37,962 nt of DNA from positions 1 to 37,962 of the forward strand of contig JAESPR010000024.1 in NCBI GenBank assembly GCA_016765685.1, read 5' to 3'. Origin of the DNA: Colwellia sp. GTDB taxonomy: Bacteria; Pseudomonadota; Gammaproteobacteria; Enterobacterales; Alteromonadaceae. The translations under genes and the position numbers were made by a program. Of this stretch, positions 17,164 through 26,486 are shown in pieces; position 1 is the stretch's first letter, and each line of letters starts with the position of its first letter. Under the pieces are notes generated by a model. That model made no database searches and was not told the DNA's origin. It saw only the letters and a list, made by a program, of their open reading frames with translations.

Positions 17164-17760
17164 TTAGCCCATGCCAATATAATTCGGTGTGCTTTTAATG
17201 CGCTCAAGCCAAGTTAAAATAGCCGGATAATCATTTAATTCAAAACCACCTTCATCAGCAACATGAGTGTAAGCATACAAACTGATGTCAGCAGTAGTCA
17301 GTTCTTCGCCAGCCAAGTAAGGTGTTTTTTCTAGCTGACTTTCCATCACCGCTAAAGCCTTATAACCGCCTTGGTGTTTGGCTTCATAGTCAGCGCGACG
17401 ATCTTCAGGTAAACCAAGGTATTTAGCAATAAAGCGCGCTACAGCGATATAAGGTTCGTGACTGTACTGTTCAAAAAACTGCCATTGCTGTAATTTTGCT
17501 AAGTCAAAAACATCATTAGGCAACAAGCTTGAATCAGCAGCAAGGTAATTTAATATGGCATTGGACTCTGAAATACAGCGACCATCAGGCAACTCAAGCA
17601 AGGGTATTTTACCCTGAGTATTCTTTGCTAAAAACGTGGTTTGTTGAGTATCGCCGGCCAAAATATCAAGATGCAACCATTGATGTTCTATTTGCAATAG
17701 AGAGCACAAAAGTTGTATTTTATAACAATTACCCGATTGAGTATCTCCGTATATTTTCAT
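17164..17760 (-). CDS. Glutathione S-transferase family protein
   Basis: A 198-residue protein with the two GST domains. The N-terminal thioredoxin-like fold (about residues 1-78) has TQSGNCYKIQLL, the cis-proline GKIPLLELPDG and the glutathione-contact motif ISESNAILNYLA. The C-terminal helical domain (about 88-198) has the hydrophobic-staple motif TTADISLYAYTH. The Ser and Cys near the N-terminus (SGNC) leave open whether a Ser or Cys activates glutathione. Its substrate is unknown. It is a single gene, convergent with greB and divergent from the GGDEF regulator. Confidence 0.88.
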   Translation of the reverse strand: MKIYGDTQSGNCYKIQLLCSLLQIEHQWLHLDILAGDTQQTTFLAKNTQGKIPLLELPDGRCISESNAILNYLAADSSLLPNDVFDLAKLQQWQFFEQYSHEPYIAVARFIAKYLGLPEDRRADYEAKHQGGYKALAVMESQLEKTPYLAGEELTTADISLYAYTHVADEGGFELNDYPAILTWLERIKSTPNYIGMG

Positions 17761-17925
17761 TGAATATACCAGTAAAAATAATAATAGCTTTTATCATAAC
17801 TTAAACCGTTTAGTTTGTGATGAAATAAACCTTTTAATTGTTACAGAGCACAACATATAAACTGGCAGAAGTGATTTTTTCAACCATACTTAAACCGTAT
17901 TTGAATTTATGGAAAAGTCAATTTA

Positions 17926-19197
17926 ATGAAAACCTTGGTCGTTGAACCTTCTAAAACTTACCGTTTATTACTCAATGAATTCTTACATGGTTTTGCTATT
18001 AACCCGCAAGAAGTAATTGATGGTACTTCGGCAATAGCAAACATGAGCAAAAATCAATATGAATTAATTTGTATTGCGATGTATTTGCCTGACATGTTGG
18101 GTGTCGATTTGGCTAAGCAAATAAAAGAAATTAAAGGTTTTGAGCATTGTATTATCATTATTTTTTCCAGTGAGCAAAGTCAAGAAAAGTTAGCCTTAGC
18201 TAAAACAGACCAAGTGAATTATATTTGCCAAAAAATGGCGTTGGATAAACTCAAGTCCCTATTTGCCCATATCACTCAAGATGAGCTAGTTACTTATGAT
18301 GGTACAGGCCACATTCTTTATATTGAAGACCATCAAACTCAGGCTAAATTGACCTTGGCGATGTTGACCGAAATGGGCTTAACCGCTGATCATTTCACTA
18401 GTGCTGAAGCCGGGTTGGACGCATTAGAGCGTAATGATTATGATTTGATTTTATTGGATATTGTGCTCGAAGGAAAAAAAGATGGTATTGATTTTATTGA
18501 AGATACTAGGGAGCGAACCGATGAAAAAAGGGTGACCCCAGTGCTTGCTATTTCGGCTTCACTTAATGATAGCCAACGCATACACGCATTAAAAGTAGGG
18601 GCTAGTGATTTCATTAATAAACCTTTTATACAAGCAGAGCTTGCTGCTAGGTTGAAGAATATGCTGTTAACCCAACAGTTATATCAGCAAGTTAGCGCGC
18701 AAAAACAGGCTTTAGAAAAAATGGCCATGACCGATCAGCTAACTAACTTGTTCAATCGCCATTTTTTGATGCCCTATATTAAAAAAGCCTTAAGTTCAGC
18801 GCAACGCTATGGTTATCCACTGTCGATAGTGATGATTGATTTAGATAAATTTAAACTAATTAATGACGATTTAGGCCATAGCGCAGGAGATAAACTGCTG
18901 TGTGATATTGCCAATATTTTAAATGCCAATTGTCGCAGTGAAGATGCGGCTATTCGACTGGGTGGCGATGAATTTTTACTGGTATTACCGCACTGCTCAT
19001 TAGAACAAGCTAAATTCAAAACAGCAACACTTAGGCAGGCAATTATTGAGCTGCCACCTGCAAGCCACCAAACCTCAGCAAGTTTTGGTTTAAGTTCTAC
19101 CGAAGCTGATAGCTTTGATTTTGAAACATTGTTTTCTCAGGCTGATGCCGCTGTTTATCAAGCCAAGGAAAACGGTGGTAATGATATTTGTTATTAG
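17926..19197 (+). CDS. Diguanylate cyclase with two receiver domains (REC-REC-GGDEF)
   Basis: A 423-residue soluble regulator. REC1 (about residues 1-118) is degenerate: the phospho-acceptor position is Ala51 in ICIAMYLPD, although a Lys remains at 103. REC2 (about 128-248) looks active, with IED, D178 in ILLDIV and K232 in NKPF, and has a few extra residues after the Asp. The GGDEF domain (about 265-423) keeps the GGDEF signature (346-350) and an RSED inhibitory site (337-340) five residues before it, so it should make c-di-GMP from two GTP and be product-inhibited. No cognate kinase is adjacent. The layout resembles PleD, but with the degenerate receiver first. A PilZ gene lies at 36181. 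Confidence 0.9.
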   Translation: MKTLVVEPSKTYRLLLNEFLHGFAINPQEVIDGTSAIANMSKNQYELICIAMYLPDMLGVDLAKQIKEIKGFEHCIIIIFSSEQSQEKLALAKTDQVNYICQKMALDKLKSLFAHITQDELVTYDGTGHILYIEDHQTQAKLTLAMLTEMGLTADHFTSAEAGLDALERNDYDLILLDIVLEGKKDGIDFIEDTRERTDEKRVTPVLAISASLNDSQRIHALKVGASDFINKPFIQAELAARLKNMLLTQQLYQQVSAQKQALEKMAMTDQLTNLFNRHFLMPYIKKALSSAQRYGYPLSIVMIDLDKFKLINDDLGHSAGDKLLCDIANILNANCRSEDAAIRLGGDEFLLVLPHCSLEQAKFKTATLRQAIIELPPASHQTSASFGLSSTEADSFDFETLFSQADAAVYQAKENGGNDICY

Positions 19198-19259
19198 TAG
19201 TTATTCGAACTAGGTACTTTCTGGTATGATCCGGCTTTATTGTAAAAATTATTTAATTA

Positions 19260-21662
19260 ATGTCGGAACGTCAATCAATGCCTGTTATTGTTGAACAAAT
19301 ATGTGAGCAAATCGCTCAAGAACTGCAAGTCAAAAACTCACAAGTTAATGCCGCTATAACTTTATTAGATGACGGGGCTACCGTGCCTTTTATTGCGCGT
19401 TATCGTAAAGAAGCCACCCAAGGGTTAACTGACAATCACTTACGGGCATTAGCAACACGGCTTAGTTATTTGCGTGATTTAGCCGCGCGTCGACAAGTCA
19501 TTTTAACCAGTATAAAACAGCAAGACAAATTAACCACCGAGTTAGCCAAGCAAATTGCCAGTGCCGATAACAAAACCCGCTTAGAAGATTTATATCTGCC
19601 TTACAAACCTAAACGCCGCACTAAAGGGCAAATAGCTATTGAAGCCGGTATTAAGCCGTTAGCCAATAGTTTATTTAACAACTGGCAACTTAACCCTGAA
19701 CAAGAAGCTCAAGCTTACCTTGATAACAATACGGGTGTTAAAGCCGGTTTTAGTGATGTTAAATCGGTATTAGACGGGGCTAGTGCAATTTTGGCCGAAC
19801 GCTTTAGTGAAGATGCTAATCTTTTACAAAAGCTGCGTAGTCACCTGCTTAAACAAGCTCATTTAACCAGTAAAGTTGTTAAAGGCAAAGAAAAAGCCGC
19901 GGCAAAATTTCGTGATTATTTTGAACACAGTGAAAAATTAAAAACGGTGCCTTCGCATCGCATGCTTGCCATGCTGCGAGGTCGCAATGAAGGTTTATTG
20001 CAACTTAAAATTGATGTTGATCCTAACCAAGACAACGTTGCAGTTTCTAGTGCTGAGCAAATGATTAGTGATCATTTAACCTTGCGATGTTTTTCATCGG
20101 ATAAGCAGCAAAATGCAGCAAAATTTTTAAGTAGCACAGTGCGTTTAGCGTGGAAAAGTAAACTCAGCGTTAGTTTAAGTAATGAGCTGTTAGGGCAACA
20201 GCGCGAACACGCCGAGTTACAAGCTATTAAGGTCTTTGCTGAAAACTTAACTGACTTATTAATGGCTGCACCCGCGGGTGCCAAAGTGACTTTAGGGTTA
20301 GATCCCGGTTTGCGCACCGGCTGTAAAATTGCCATTGTTGATGCTACCGGCAAACTCTTACACACCACCACTATTTTCCCTCATGCACCGCAAAATCATT
20401 GGGACAAATCAGTACGAACACTGGTGAATATTTGTCGTCAATATAAAGTTGAGCTAATGGCTATTGGTAACGGCACTGGCTCACGAGAAAGCGATCAATT
20501 AGCCGGTGATGTGATTGCGCAGTTTGATTCGGGTACCGGTTTAGCCAAACCGAAAAAAATGGTGGTAAGTGAAGCCGGTGCCTCAGTGTATTCAGCCTCT
20601 GAATTTGCCGCCAATGAATTTCCAAATTTGGACGTATCACTGCGCGGTGCAGTGTCTATTGCCAGACGTTTGCAAGACCCACTGGCCGAACTTGTTAAAA
20701 TTGATCCCAAAGCCATTGGTGTAGGTCAATATCAGCATGATGTTAGTCAAAGTCAGTTAAGTCAAAGCTTAGATAATGTTGTTGAAGATTGTGTCAATGC
20801 TATTGGTGTTGACCTTAATAGCGCCTCGGCAGCATTACTAACCCGTGTTGCGGGTTTAAATAAAACCATGGCCAATAATATTGTGCAATTTCGTGACGAA
20901 CAGGGCGCTTTTACCAACCGTAAGCAGTTGAAAAAAGTGGCGCGCTTGGGACCAAAAGCGTTCGAGCAAGCCGCTGGTTTTTTACGTATTACCGGCGGTG
21001 AAAACCCGTTAGATCAATGTGCAGTGCATCCAGAAACTTACCCTATTGTTGAAAATATTATTAAACAGCTAAACATTGATAGTGCTGATTTATTAAATAA
21101 CGCGGTGCAATTACAACAAGTTGATATTAATAAATTAACAACCGAGCAGTTTGGCGAGGTGACTATTAAAGGTATTATTAGTGAATTAGCTAAACCCAGT
21201 CGCGATCCACGGCCTGAGTTTAAAACCGCCACCTTTGCTGACGGAGTTAACCGTATATCAGATTTGAACGTTGGTATGGTGTTAGAAGGTGTGGTGTCTA
21301 ATGTCGCCAACTTTGGCGCTTTTGTTGATGTTGGTGTTCATCAAGACGGTTTAGTGCATATTTCAGCCATTACCGATAAATTTATTAGCGATCCGCGTGA
21401 GTTAATAAAAACGGGTGAAATTGTTAAGGTGAAAGTGCTTGAAGTGGACGTTGAGCGTAAACGTATTAGCTTAACTATGCGTTTAGATGACCAAGTCAGC
21501 GCTAAGCATCAAGCGACAAATAATAAGCAAAACACCAGAAAAGAGAAGCCATCAGGGAGCAGACAACAACAGGTAAAGCATAATAAGCCTAAACCTAAAA
21601 AAGTCGACAATGCTGCTATGGGTAACGCCTTTGCCGATGCTTTTGCGAAATTAAAAAAATAG
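19260..21662 (+). CDS. tex: Tex family RNA-binding transcription accessory protein
   Basis: Tex (800 residues; E. coli YhgF 773) is a conserved nucleic-acid-binding protein related to eukaryotic Spt6. The translation matches the family along its length: N-terminal [31 protein letters not shown], the YqgF-like fold with [15 protein letters not shown], helix-hairpin-helix segments with [20 protein letters not shown] and [16 protein letters not shown], and a C-terminal S1 domain [20 protein letters not shown] basic, Gln- and Lys-rich tail follows the S1 domain. Two ATGs are possible, 19260 and 19278; neither has a strong RBS, and the first is used. It is convergent with the M17 peptidase gene. 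Confidence 0.96.
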   Translation: MSERQSMPVIVEQICEQIAQELQVKNSQVNAAITLLDDGATVPFIARYRKEATQGLTDNHLRALATRLSYLRDLAARRQVILTSIKQQDKLTTELAKQIASADNKTRLEDLYLPYKPKRRTKGQIAIEAGIKPLANSLFNNWQLNPEQEAQAYLDNNTGVKAGFSDVKSVLDGASAILAERFSEDANLLQKLRSHLLKQAHLTSKVVKGKEKAAAKFRDYFEHSEKLKTVPSHRMLAMLRGRNEGLLQLKIDVDPNQDNVAVSSAEQMISDHLTLRCFSSDKQQNAAKFLSSTVRLAWKSKLSVSLSNELLGQQREHAELQAIKVFAENLTDLLMAAPAGAKVTLGLDPGLRTGCKIAIVDATGKLLHTTTIFPHAPQNHWDKSVRTLVNICRQYKVELMAIGNGTGSRESDQLAGDVIAQFDSGTGLAKPKKMVVSEAGASVYSASEFAANEFPNLDVSLRGAVSIARRLQDPLAELVKIDPKAIGVGQYQHDVSQSQLSQSLDNVVEDCVNAIGVDLNSASAALLTRVAGLNKTMANNIVQFRDEQGAFTNRKQLKKVARLGPKAFEQAAGFLRITGGENPLDQCAVHPETYPIVENIIKQLNIDSADLLNNAVQLQQVDINKLTTEQFGEVTIKGIISELAKPSRDPRPEFKTATFADGVNRISDLNVGMVLEGVVSNVANFGAFVDVGVHQDGLVHISAITDKFISDPRELIKTGEIVKVKVLEVDVERKRISLTMRLDDQVSAKHQATNNKQNTRKEKPSGSRQQQVKHNKPKPKKVDNAAMGNAFADAFAKLKK

Positions 21663-21680
21663 TTATTGTATAGTAACTAA

Positions 21681-21699
21681 ATACCTGATGTTCAGGTAT
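21681..21699. terminator. Short hairpin between tex and M17 peptidase genes
   Basis: ATACCTGA (21681-21688) pairs with TCAGGTAT (21692-21699) around a three-base loop, and TATAGT/ACTATA extends it imperfectly. It lies 20 bases after the tex stop and overlaps the last base of the peptidase stop codon. There is no long T run on either side, so termination efficiency is uncertain. Confidence 0.45.
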
Positions 21700-23075
21700 T
21701 AACTATACCGTGCTTGCAAGTAACTAAATACCGCCCTAATACCAAAAGCTTCACCGCCTAAAGGGCGACCTGATAAGGCGCGAACATTAAACGCCATGAT
21801 ATCAAAATGCAACCAATCAATGTCGTCATCAACAAATTTTTGCAAATACAAAGCCGCCGTAATTGCGCCACCAAAGGGACCTGCGGAGCAGTTGGTCATA
21901 TCTGCAATAGTGCTTTTGAATAGGTCATTGTAGGGCTGATAAAGTGGCATGCGCCAAACGGGGTCGTTAATTTTACTGCCCGCTTGGGTTATGCCGGCGG
22001 CAACTTCATCGCTGGTGCAGAAAAAACCGGGTAATTCAGTACCCAACGCTACCCGCATTGCGCCTGTTAAGGTAGCAAAGTCGATGATTAATTCAGGTTT
22101 GTCGTTGTCTGCTTCAGCGAGAGCGTCACATAAAACTAAGCGACCTTCAGCGTCAGTATTATCAATTTCAACCGTTAGCCCTTTACGGGTGGTAATCACA
22201 TCACCGGGGCGCATAGCATTGTTTGATACGGCATTTTCAACGGCAGGAATTAATACCCGTAAATAAATTGGTAAGTTATGCGACATGATTAAGTGCGCTA
22301 ATCCCAGTACATGCGCGGAACCACCCATATCCTTTTTCATATTGCGCATACCAGCAGCAGGTTTTAAATCTAAACCGCCACTATCAAAACAAACACCTTT
22401 GCCCACTAAGGTTACTTGCGGGTGTTTTTTGTCACCCCAAGTTAAGTCAATAAGGCGAGGTTGGTTGATACTGGCGCGACCAACGGCATGAATGGTTGGG
22501 TAGTTATGGGTAAGTAAGTCATCGCCAATTATTTGCGTTACCTTGCCACTAAACGTATCGGCTAACGCTTGAGTAGTGTCACCTAAATCTATTGGCATCA
22601 TATCGGCAGCAGGTGTATTGACTAAATCTCTTACTAACGCTGTTGCTTGAGCGCATTTGATTGCGTTATCCACTAAAGTTTGCTCATTTACGGCTAAGCT
22701 AGGCAAGGTTTTTTCTTTATTATTGGTTTTGTAAGAGCAAAATTGATACGCACCGACTAACCAAGCAAAACAGATAGCCTGTTGAAACTCAGGCGCAGCT
22801 TCTAACAAATATTGACCTGCGGGCAGTTTGTTAATTAAGTCACCACAAGCAAAGTAATGGTTAGCGTCATCAACAACAAAAAGGGCTTGAGCTAGCTCAC
22901 CTTGCTGATTCAATGAAAAATTGGGTAATAACGCTAAACCTTCACCGGCATAATGGGTTTGCTGCAACCACTGTTGATCCGCTTGGCTTTGTGCTGATAA
23001 CCACTGCGGATAAGTTGTTTTTTCTATAATGGTTAACGGTGTGCCAGCGCTTCCTAAAATAAGGAGTGAGTTCAT
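21699..23075 (-). CDS. Leucyl aminopeptidase family protein (M17)
   Basis: A 458-residue cytoplasmic metallopeptidase that removes N-terminal residues from peptides using two divalent metals. The C-terminal catalytic domain carries the metal- and substrate-binding segment VGKGVCFDSGGLDLKPAAGM, then KKDMGG and the M17 signature NTDAEGRLVL. The bicarbonate-site region and FATLTGAMRVALG follow. The N-terminal domain is shorter and diverged compared with PepA, so this is the second M17 type often annotated simply as leucyl aminopeptidase family, rather than PepA/CarP itself. No DNA-binding role can be inferred. AAAGGC precedes the ATG. It is a single gene, convergent with tex. Confidence 0.92.
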   Translation of the reverse strand: MNSLLILGSAGTPLTIIEKTTYPQWLSAQSQADQQWLQQTHYAGEGLALLPNFSLNQQGELAQALFVVDDANHYFACGDLINKLPAGQYLLEAAPEFQQAICFAWLVGAYQFCSYKTNNKEKTLPSLAVNEQTLVDNAIKCAQATALVRDLVNTPAADMMPIDLGDTTQALADTFSGKVTQIIGDDLLTHNYPTIHAVGRASINQPRLIDLTWGDKKHPQVTLVGKGVCFDSGGLDLKPAAGMRNMKKDMGGSAHVLGLAHLIMSHNLPIYLRVLIPAVENAVSNNAMRPGDVITTRKGLTVEIDNTDAEGRLVLCDALAEADNDKPELIIDFATLTGAMRVALGTELPGFFCTSDEVAAGITQAGSKINDPVWRMPLYQPYNDLFKSTIADMTNCSAGPFGGAITAALYLQKFVDDDIDWLHFDIMAFNVRALSGRPLGGEAFGIRAVFSYLQARYS

Positions 23076-23280
23076 AAGTTGCCTTTAGTATTGTTTTTGT
23101 GAGAGCTTCAATGCATTATTCTTTGATTGTAACGTATGTAGAAAAAGATGAAAACGATTAGCAGTCATGACCCTACAAATGAAATGTGTCAAGCTAGTCA
23201 GTCATGAACTGATGTTATAGACTACCGCTTAACACCAAAAATAAAAATATTAAAGACTGTAACGTCGTTAGGAGAGAGCT

Positions 23281-23529
23281 GTGAAAAGCAAAGAAACCTA
23301 CTGGTCGGAGAATCTTCGTCTTATTTTCATCTGCCTTGCCATCTGGTTTACGGTTTCATTTGGTTTTGGGTTACTGTTGGTAGAGCCGCTAAATGAAATT
23401 CGGTTAGGAGGGTACAAGCTTGGTTTTTGGTTTGCACAGCAGGGTTCTATTTATTCATTTCTAGCTTTGATTTTTTGGTATGGCGCAAAAATGAATAAAC
23501 TTGATAAAAAGTATCACGTGAAGGATTAA
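23281..23529 (+). CDS. DUF4212 small subunit of sodium/solute symporter
   Basis: An 82-residue membrane protein with two hydrophobic segments (about residues 13-34 and 47-66), matching the DUF4212/TIGR03647 small subunit: YWSENLRLIFICLAIWF, then the conserved LNEIRLGGYKLGFWFAQQGS. It always accompanies the large VC_2705-type symporter and is thought to be its partner. The start is GTG at 23281 with AGGAGAGAG just upstream. The large-subunit gene begins two bases after its stop and uses an RBS inside its end, so translation is coupled. The 205 bp upstream would hold the promoter; no motif was convincing there. Confidence 0.92.
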   Translation: MKSKETYWSENLRLIFICLAIWFTVSFGFGLLLVEPLNEIRLGGYKLGFWFAQQGSIYSFLALIFWYGAKMNKLDKKYHVKD

Positions 23530-23531
23530 AC

Positions 23532-25268
23532 ATGGAAGAGTTAAAACTTTATACTTACATTGCCGTGTTTGGCACTTTTGCTTTGTACTTTGCTATTGCT
23601 TGGTGGGCGCGTGCAAGCTCAACCAGTGATTTTTATATTGCCGGTGGTGGCATAACTCCTTTGCAAAATGGTATGGCGATTGGTGCAGACTGGATGTCGG
23701 CCGCGTCATTTATTTCAATGGCAGGTTTAATCGCCTTTTTAGGTTACGGCGGTTCGGTATTCTTAATGGGGTGGACCGGTGGTTATGTCTTATTGGCAAT
23801 GCTTCTTGCGCCCTACATGCGTAAACACGGTAAGTTCACCGTGCCGGAATTTATTTTCGATAGGTACTATTCTAAAACAGCGCGTATTGTGGCGGTGGTA
23901 TGCTTAATTATCGCCTCGTTAACTTATATTATTGGCCAAATGAAAGGGGTGGGTGTCGCCTTTTCTCGCTTCTTGGAAGTTGAATACGATAATGGCCTGT
24001 ATATTGGCATGTTTGTGGTTTGGGTCTACGCCGTATTAGGTGGCATGAAAGGTATTACGTACACACAAATAGCCCAATATGTGGTGATGATTTTTGCTTA
24101 CACCATTCCCGCGGTATTTATTTCATTGCAGCTTACCGGTAACCCTATTCCACAGTTAGGTTTAGGCAGTACGCTGTCTGACGGCAGTGGTATGTATTTA
24201 CTTGATAAGTTAGATTTAGTAGTGACTGATTTAGGCTTTAAAGAATACACCACTGCGAATTTAGGTGGAACCTTAAACATGTTCGCTTATACCATCTCAT
24301 TAATGATAGGTACTGCCGGCCTTCCTCACGTTATTATGCGCTTTTTTACGGTTCCTTCAGTACAAGCTGCTCGGGCTTCTGCCGGTTATGCCTTAGTTTG
24401 TATCGCTTTACTTTATACTGTCGCTCCAGCGGTGGGTGCTATGGCTCGTCTTAACTTGATGAACACTATTGAACCTGCGGCCGGTGAAAATCTTGTTTAT
24501 GACGAGCGTCCGCAATGGTTTAAAGACTGGGAAAAAACCGGTTTATTAAAATATGAAGACAAAAATGGCGATGGTAAAATTCAGTACACGGCAGATCTTG
24601 CGACCAATGAAATGGTGAAAGTTGACCGTGACATTATGGTTCTGGCTAACCCTGCTATCGCTAACTTGCCTAACTGGGTAATTGCTTTAGTAGCTGCCGG
24701 TGGCTTAGCCGCAGCGTTGTCAACCGCGGCGGGTTTATTATTAGCGATATCCTCGTCAATATCCCATGATTTAATGAAAGGGGTATTAACGCCTGACATG
24801 TCAGAGAAAAATGAATTGTTAGCGGGTCGAGTGGTGATGACCATCGCTATTATTATTTCTGGGTACTTAGGGTTGAATCCGCCGGGGTTTGCCGCAGGTA
24901 CGGTAGCGCTAGCGTTTGGTTTAGCAGCATCAAGTATTTTTCCAGCATTAATGATGGGCATATTCTCTAAAAAAATGAGTGGTACAGCGGCTGTTGCCGG
25001 TATGGTGTCAGGCATTGGTGTCACTATGTTATATGTGTTCCAACATAAGGGCATTATGTTTATCCCAGAAACTTCGTTCTTAGGTGATATGGAGCCTAAC
25101 TGGTTCTTTGGTATTTCACCGAACGCGTTCGGTGCGGTGGGTGCCTTAGTGAATTTTGGGGTAGCGTTTATTATGCTTAAAGTAACCGGCCCAGCTCCTG
25201 CGCATATTCAAGCGCTAGTTGAGAACATGCGTATACCTGGAAAAGTTAGTGCGGCACACGCTCACTAA
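23532..25268 (+). CDS. Sodium:solute symporter, VC_2705 family (large subunit)
   Basis: A 578-residue inner-membrane transporter of the SSS family, related to the acetate permease ActP. About 13 hydrophobic segments are seen. Family sequences include SDFYIAGGGITPLQNGMAIGADWMSAASF (here split: SDFYIAGGG and GADWMSAASF) and GTAGLPHVIMRFFTV. It couples sodium entry to uptake of a small organic acid; acetate is likely but unproven. A hydrophilic loop at about residues 317-370 interrupts the membrane segments and contains an EF-hand-like calcium loop, DKNGDGKIQYTA (343-354), in which the last residue is Ala, not Glu. No acs gene is adjacent. Confidence 0.92.
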   Translation: MEELKLYTYIAVFGTFALYFAIAWWARASSTSDFYIAGGGITPLQNGMAIGADWMSAASFISMAGLIAFLGYGGSVFLMGWTGGYVLLAMLLAPYMRKHGKFTVPEFIFDRYYSKTARIVAVVCLIIASLTYIIGQMKGVGVAFSRFLEVEYDNGLYIGMFVVWVYAVLGGMKGITYTQIAQYVVMIFAYTIPAVFISLQLTGNPIPQLGLGSTLSDGSGMYLLDKLDLVVTDLGFKEYTTANLGGTLNMFAYTISLMIGTAGLPHVIMRFFTVPSVQAARASAGYALVCIALLYTVAPAVGAMARLNLMNTIEPAAGENLVYDERPQWFKDWEKTGLLKYEDKNGDGKIQYTADLATNEMVKVDRDIMVLANPAIANLPNWVIALVAAGGLAAALSTAAGLLLAISSSISHDLMKGVLTPDMSEKNELLAGRVVMTIAIIISGYLGLNPPGFAAGTVALAFGLAASSIFPALMMGIFSKKMSGTAAVAGMVSGIGVTMLYVFQHKGIMFIPETSFLGDMEPNWFFGISPNAFGAVGALVNFGVAFIMLKVTGPAPAHIQALVENMRIPGKVSAAHAH

Positions 25269-25291
25269 GCGCTAGATTAGTTATAAGTATT

Positions 25292-25369
25292 AAGCTATAA
25301 GTGGCAAGCTTCAAAAAGGGTAGGTTACTTTCTTGGCGCTTGAAACTTGTAGCTTTAAACTTTTTGAAA
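25292..25369. repeat. Imperfect inverted repeat after symporter gene
   Basis: Left arm AAGCTATAAGT..CAAGCTTCAA (25292-25314) is imperfectly complementary to TTGAAACTTGTAGCTT (25340-25355). A second perfect pairing, TTCAAAAAG (25310-25318) with CTTTTTGAA (25360-25368), is mutually exclusive with part of the first. It may serve as a terminator for the symporter operon or be a dispersed intergenic element. Only one copy is in the window. Confidence 0.5.
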
Positions 25370-25379
25370 CAAAACTATT

Positions 25380-25820
25380 ATGAATAGACACCTTAAAATT
25401 GCGTTTATGGTCGCCCCTTTTTTGGTGGTGTTAGGTTATATTGGCGCAGATTTTCACCATGAAAATGAAGCGGCGAAAACAAAAATAGTGCAATTAGTGC
25501 CAGAGGGGCACTGCGATATAATCAACCAAAGTTGTGTGCTTAAATCAGGTGACTTCAAGGTTGAGATTTCGGATGAAAATGGAATTACTGGGATTAATTC
25601 GACCTTTCCTCTTGATAGTGCGACCTTGTTTTTAGTGGATAAACACGACCAGATGACACCGTATCCATTAGGGATGCAAAAAAGCCCGTATTATTGGCGT
25701 AGTAATACTGAGTTACATAGTTTGATTGGTCAAAAAGGTGATAGTTATAAATTACGTTTGATTGCTAAAATTAAAGGCGGTCAATATATCAGTGAGTTTT
25801 ATACGCAAACAATTAAATAA
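25380..25820 (+). CDS. Hypothetical membrane-anchored protein
   Basis: A 146-residue protein I do not recognise. One N-terminal hydrophobic segment (about residues 7-24, IAFMVAPFLVVLGYIGA) would act as an anchor or uncleaved signal, leaving about 120 residues in the periplasm. Two cysteines (about 45 and 52, in HCDIINQSC) are spaced so that they could form a disulfide. The rest looks like beta strands. The ATG has little Shine-Dalgarno. It follows the symporter operon across an inverted repeat and stops three bases from the convergent small ORF at 25824. Function unknown. Confidence 0.75.
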   Translation: MNRHLKIAFMVAPFLVVLGYIGADFHHENEAAKTKIVQLVPEGHCDIINQSCVLKSGDFKVEISDENGITGINSTFPLDSATLFLVDKHDQMTPYPLGMQKSPYYWRSNTELHSLIGQKGDSYKLRLIAKIKGGQYISEFYTQTIK

Positions 25821-25823
25821 TTC

Positions 25824-26036
25824 TCAATTTTTTTTGGAGGAGAACAAATCAATAAAAAAATCTATCCATAAATGAGTATTTTCTTTTTTAGCTTCACGCG
25901 CTCTCAATATTTCCTTTTGTTGCTGACATTTAGAAAAAATACTATTAGTCGCGTCGTTTAATAATTTGTTAAAACAGGCGGTGCATCGGCACCAACAGTC
26001 AAAAGCATTGCTGGAATGGCTTGACATACAGTTCAT
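25824..26036 (-). CDS. Hypothetical small cysteine-rich protein (doubtful)
   Basis: An open frame of 70 residues from ATG 26036, bounded upstream by an in-frame stop five codons before the start. Five Cys occur in the first 40 residues (CMSS, CWCRCTAC, KCQQQ), followed by a charged helix-prone part and a hydrophobic WIDFFIDLF. There is no clear RBS and no family I recognise. It may be a real small gene, perhaps metal-binding, or a chance frame in AT-rich DNA between better-supported genes. The interval 25821-26486 holds otherwise only the lipoprotein gene at 26151. Confidence 0.35.
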   Translation of the reverse strand: MNCMSSHSSNAFDCWCRCTACFNKLLNDATNSIFSKCQQQKEILRAREAKKENTHLWIDFFIDLFSSKKN

Positions 26037-26150
26037 CCAAACTATCGATTACTTTAAATCACCTGCGGGTTGGTTTAGAAACGCTCTATCTATAGCAATT
26101 TATGACAATACTTTTGATTCTTCCTGACTAAATTACATAGGCATATAATT

Positions 26151-26384
26151 TTATTTGCAACTACACATGGTATTTCCATTTTCATCTTTCCATTCTGTGT
26201 ATTCTCTGTATAAATTTGGATTGCCGCGATTATTATTAACTGAGCAAGAAAGCTCAACATTGCGACAAGAGGCATCACCGTACCCATAAATAATTCCCTT
26301 ATTTCTGTCTAAAGGAATATTTATTACCGGAGATATTGAGCAGCCACTTATGATAAATAAGAGCAACATTGATATAGTTTTCAT
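26151..26384 (-). CDS. Hypothetical small lipoprotein
   Basis: A 77-residue protein beginning with a short lipoprotein signal, MKTISMLLLFIISGC, with Cys15 as the lipidation site. The mature part of about 62 residues contains four more cysteines (SCRNVELSC and a terminal MCSCK), enough for two disulfides. AAGGA precedes the ATG at good spacing, which supports a real gene. No family is recognised. It stands alone between AT-rich gaps; an overlapping open frame at 26090-26287 in another phase is taken as its shadow. Confidence 0.65.
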   Translation of the reverse strand: MKTISMLLLFIISGCSISPVINIPLDRNKGIIYGYGDASCRNVELSCSVNNNRGNPNLYREYTEWKDENGNTMCSCK

Positions 26385-26486
26385 TTTAGGTCCTTCTATA
26401 ACAACTCATTTATGAGTATTTACTAGTTATGCTTGCTCAAAAGTATTATTTGAACAGGCATAACTGAGAATTGTGCATATTTTATT

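Noticed and set aside
20072..20371. 99-residue minus-strand open frame inside tex
   Set aside because: Antisense to conserved tex sequence and without family likeness or RBS.
24581..25054. 157-residue open frame on the minus strand inside the symporter gene
   Set aside because: It is antisense to a strongly conserved transporter, has biased composition (Ala, Asn, Pro) and no RBS, so it is a shadow frame.
26090..26287. 65-residue minus-strand open frame overlapping the small lipoprotein gene
   Set aside because: It overlaps the better-supported lipoprotein (signal, lipobox, RBS) in another phase and lacks its own RBS.
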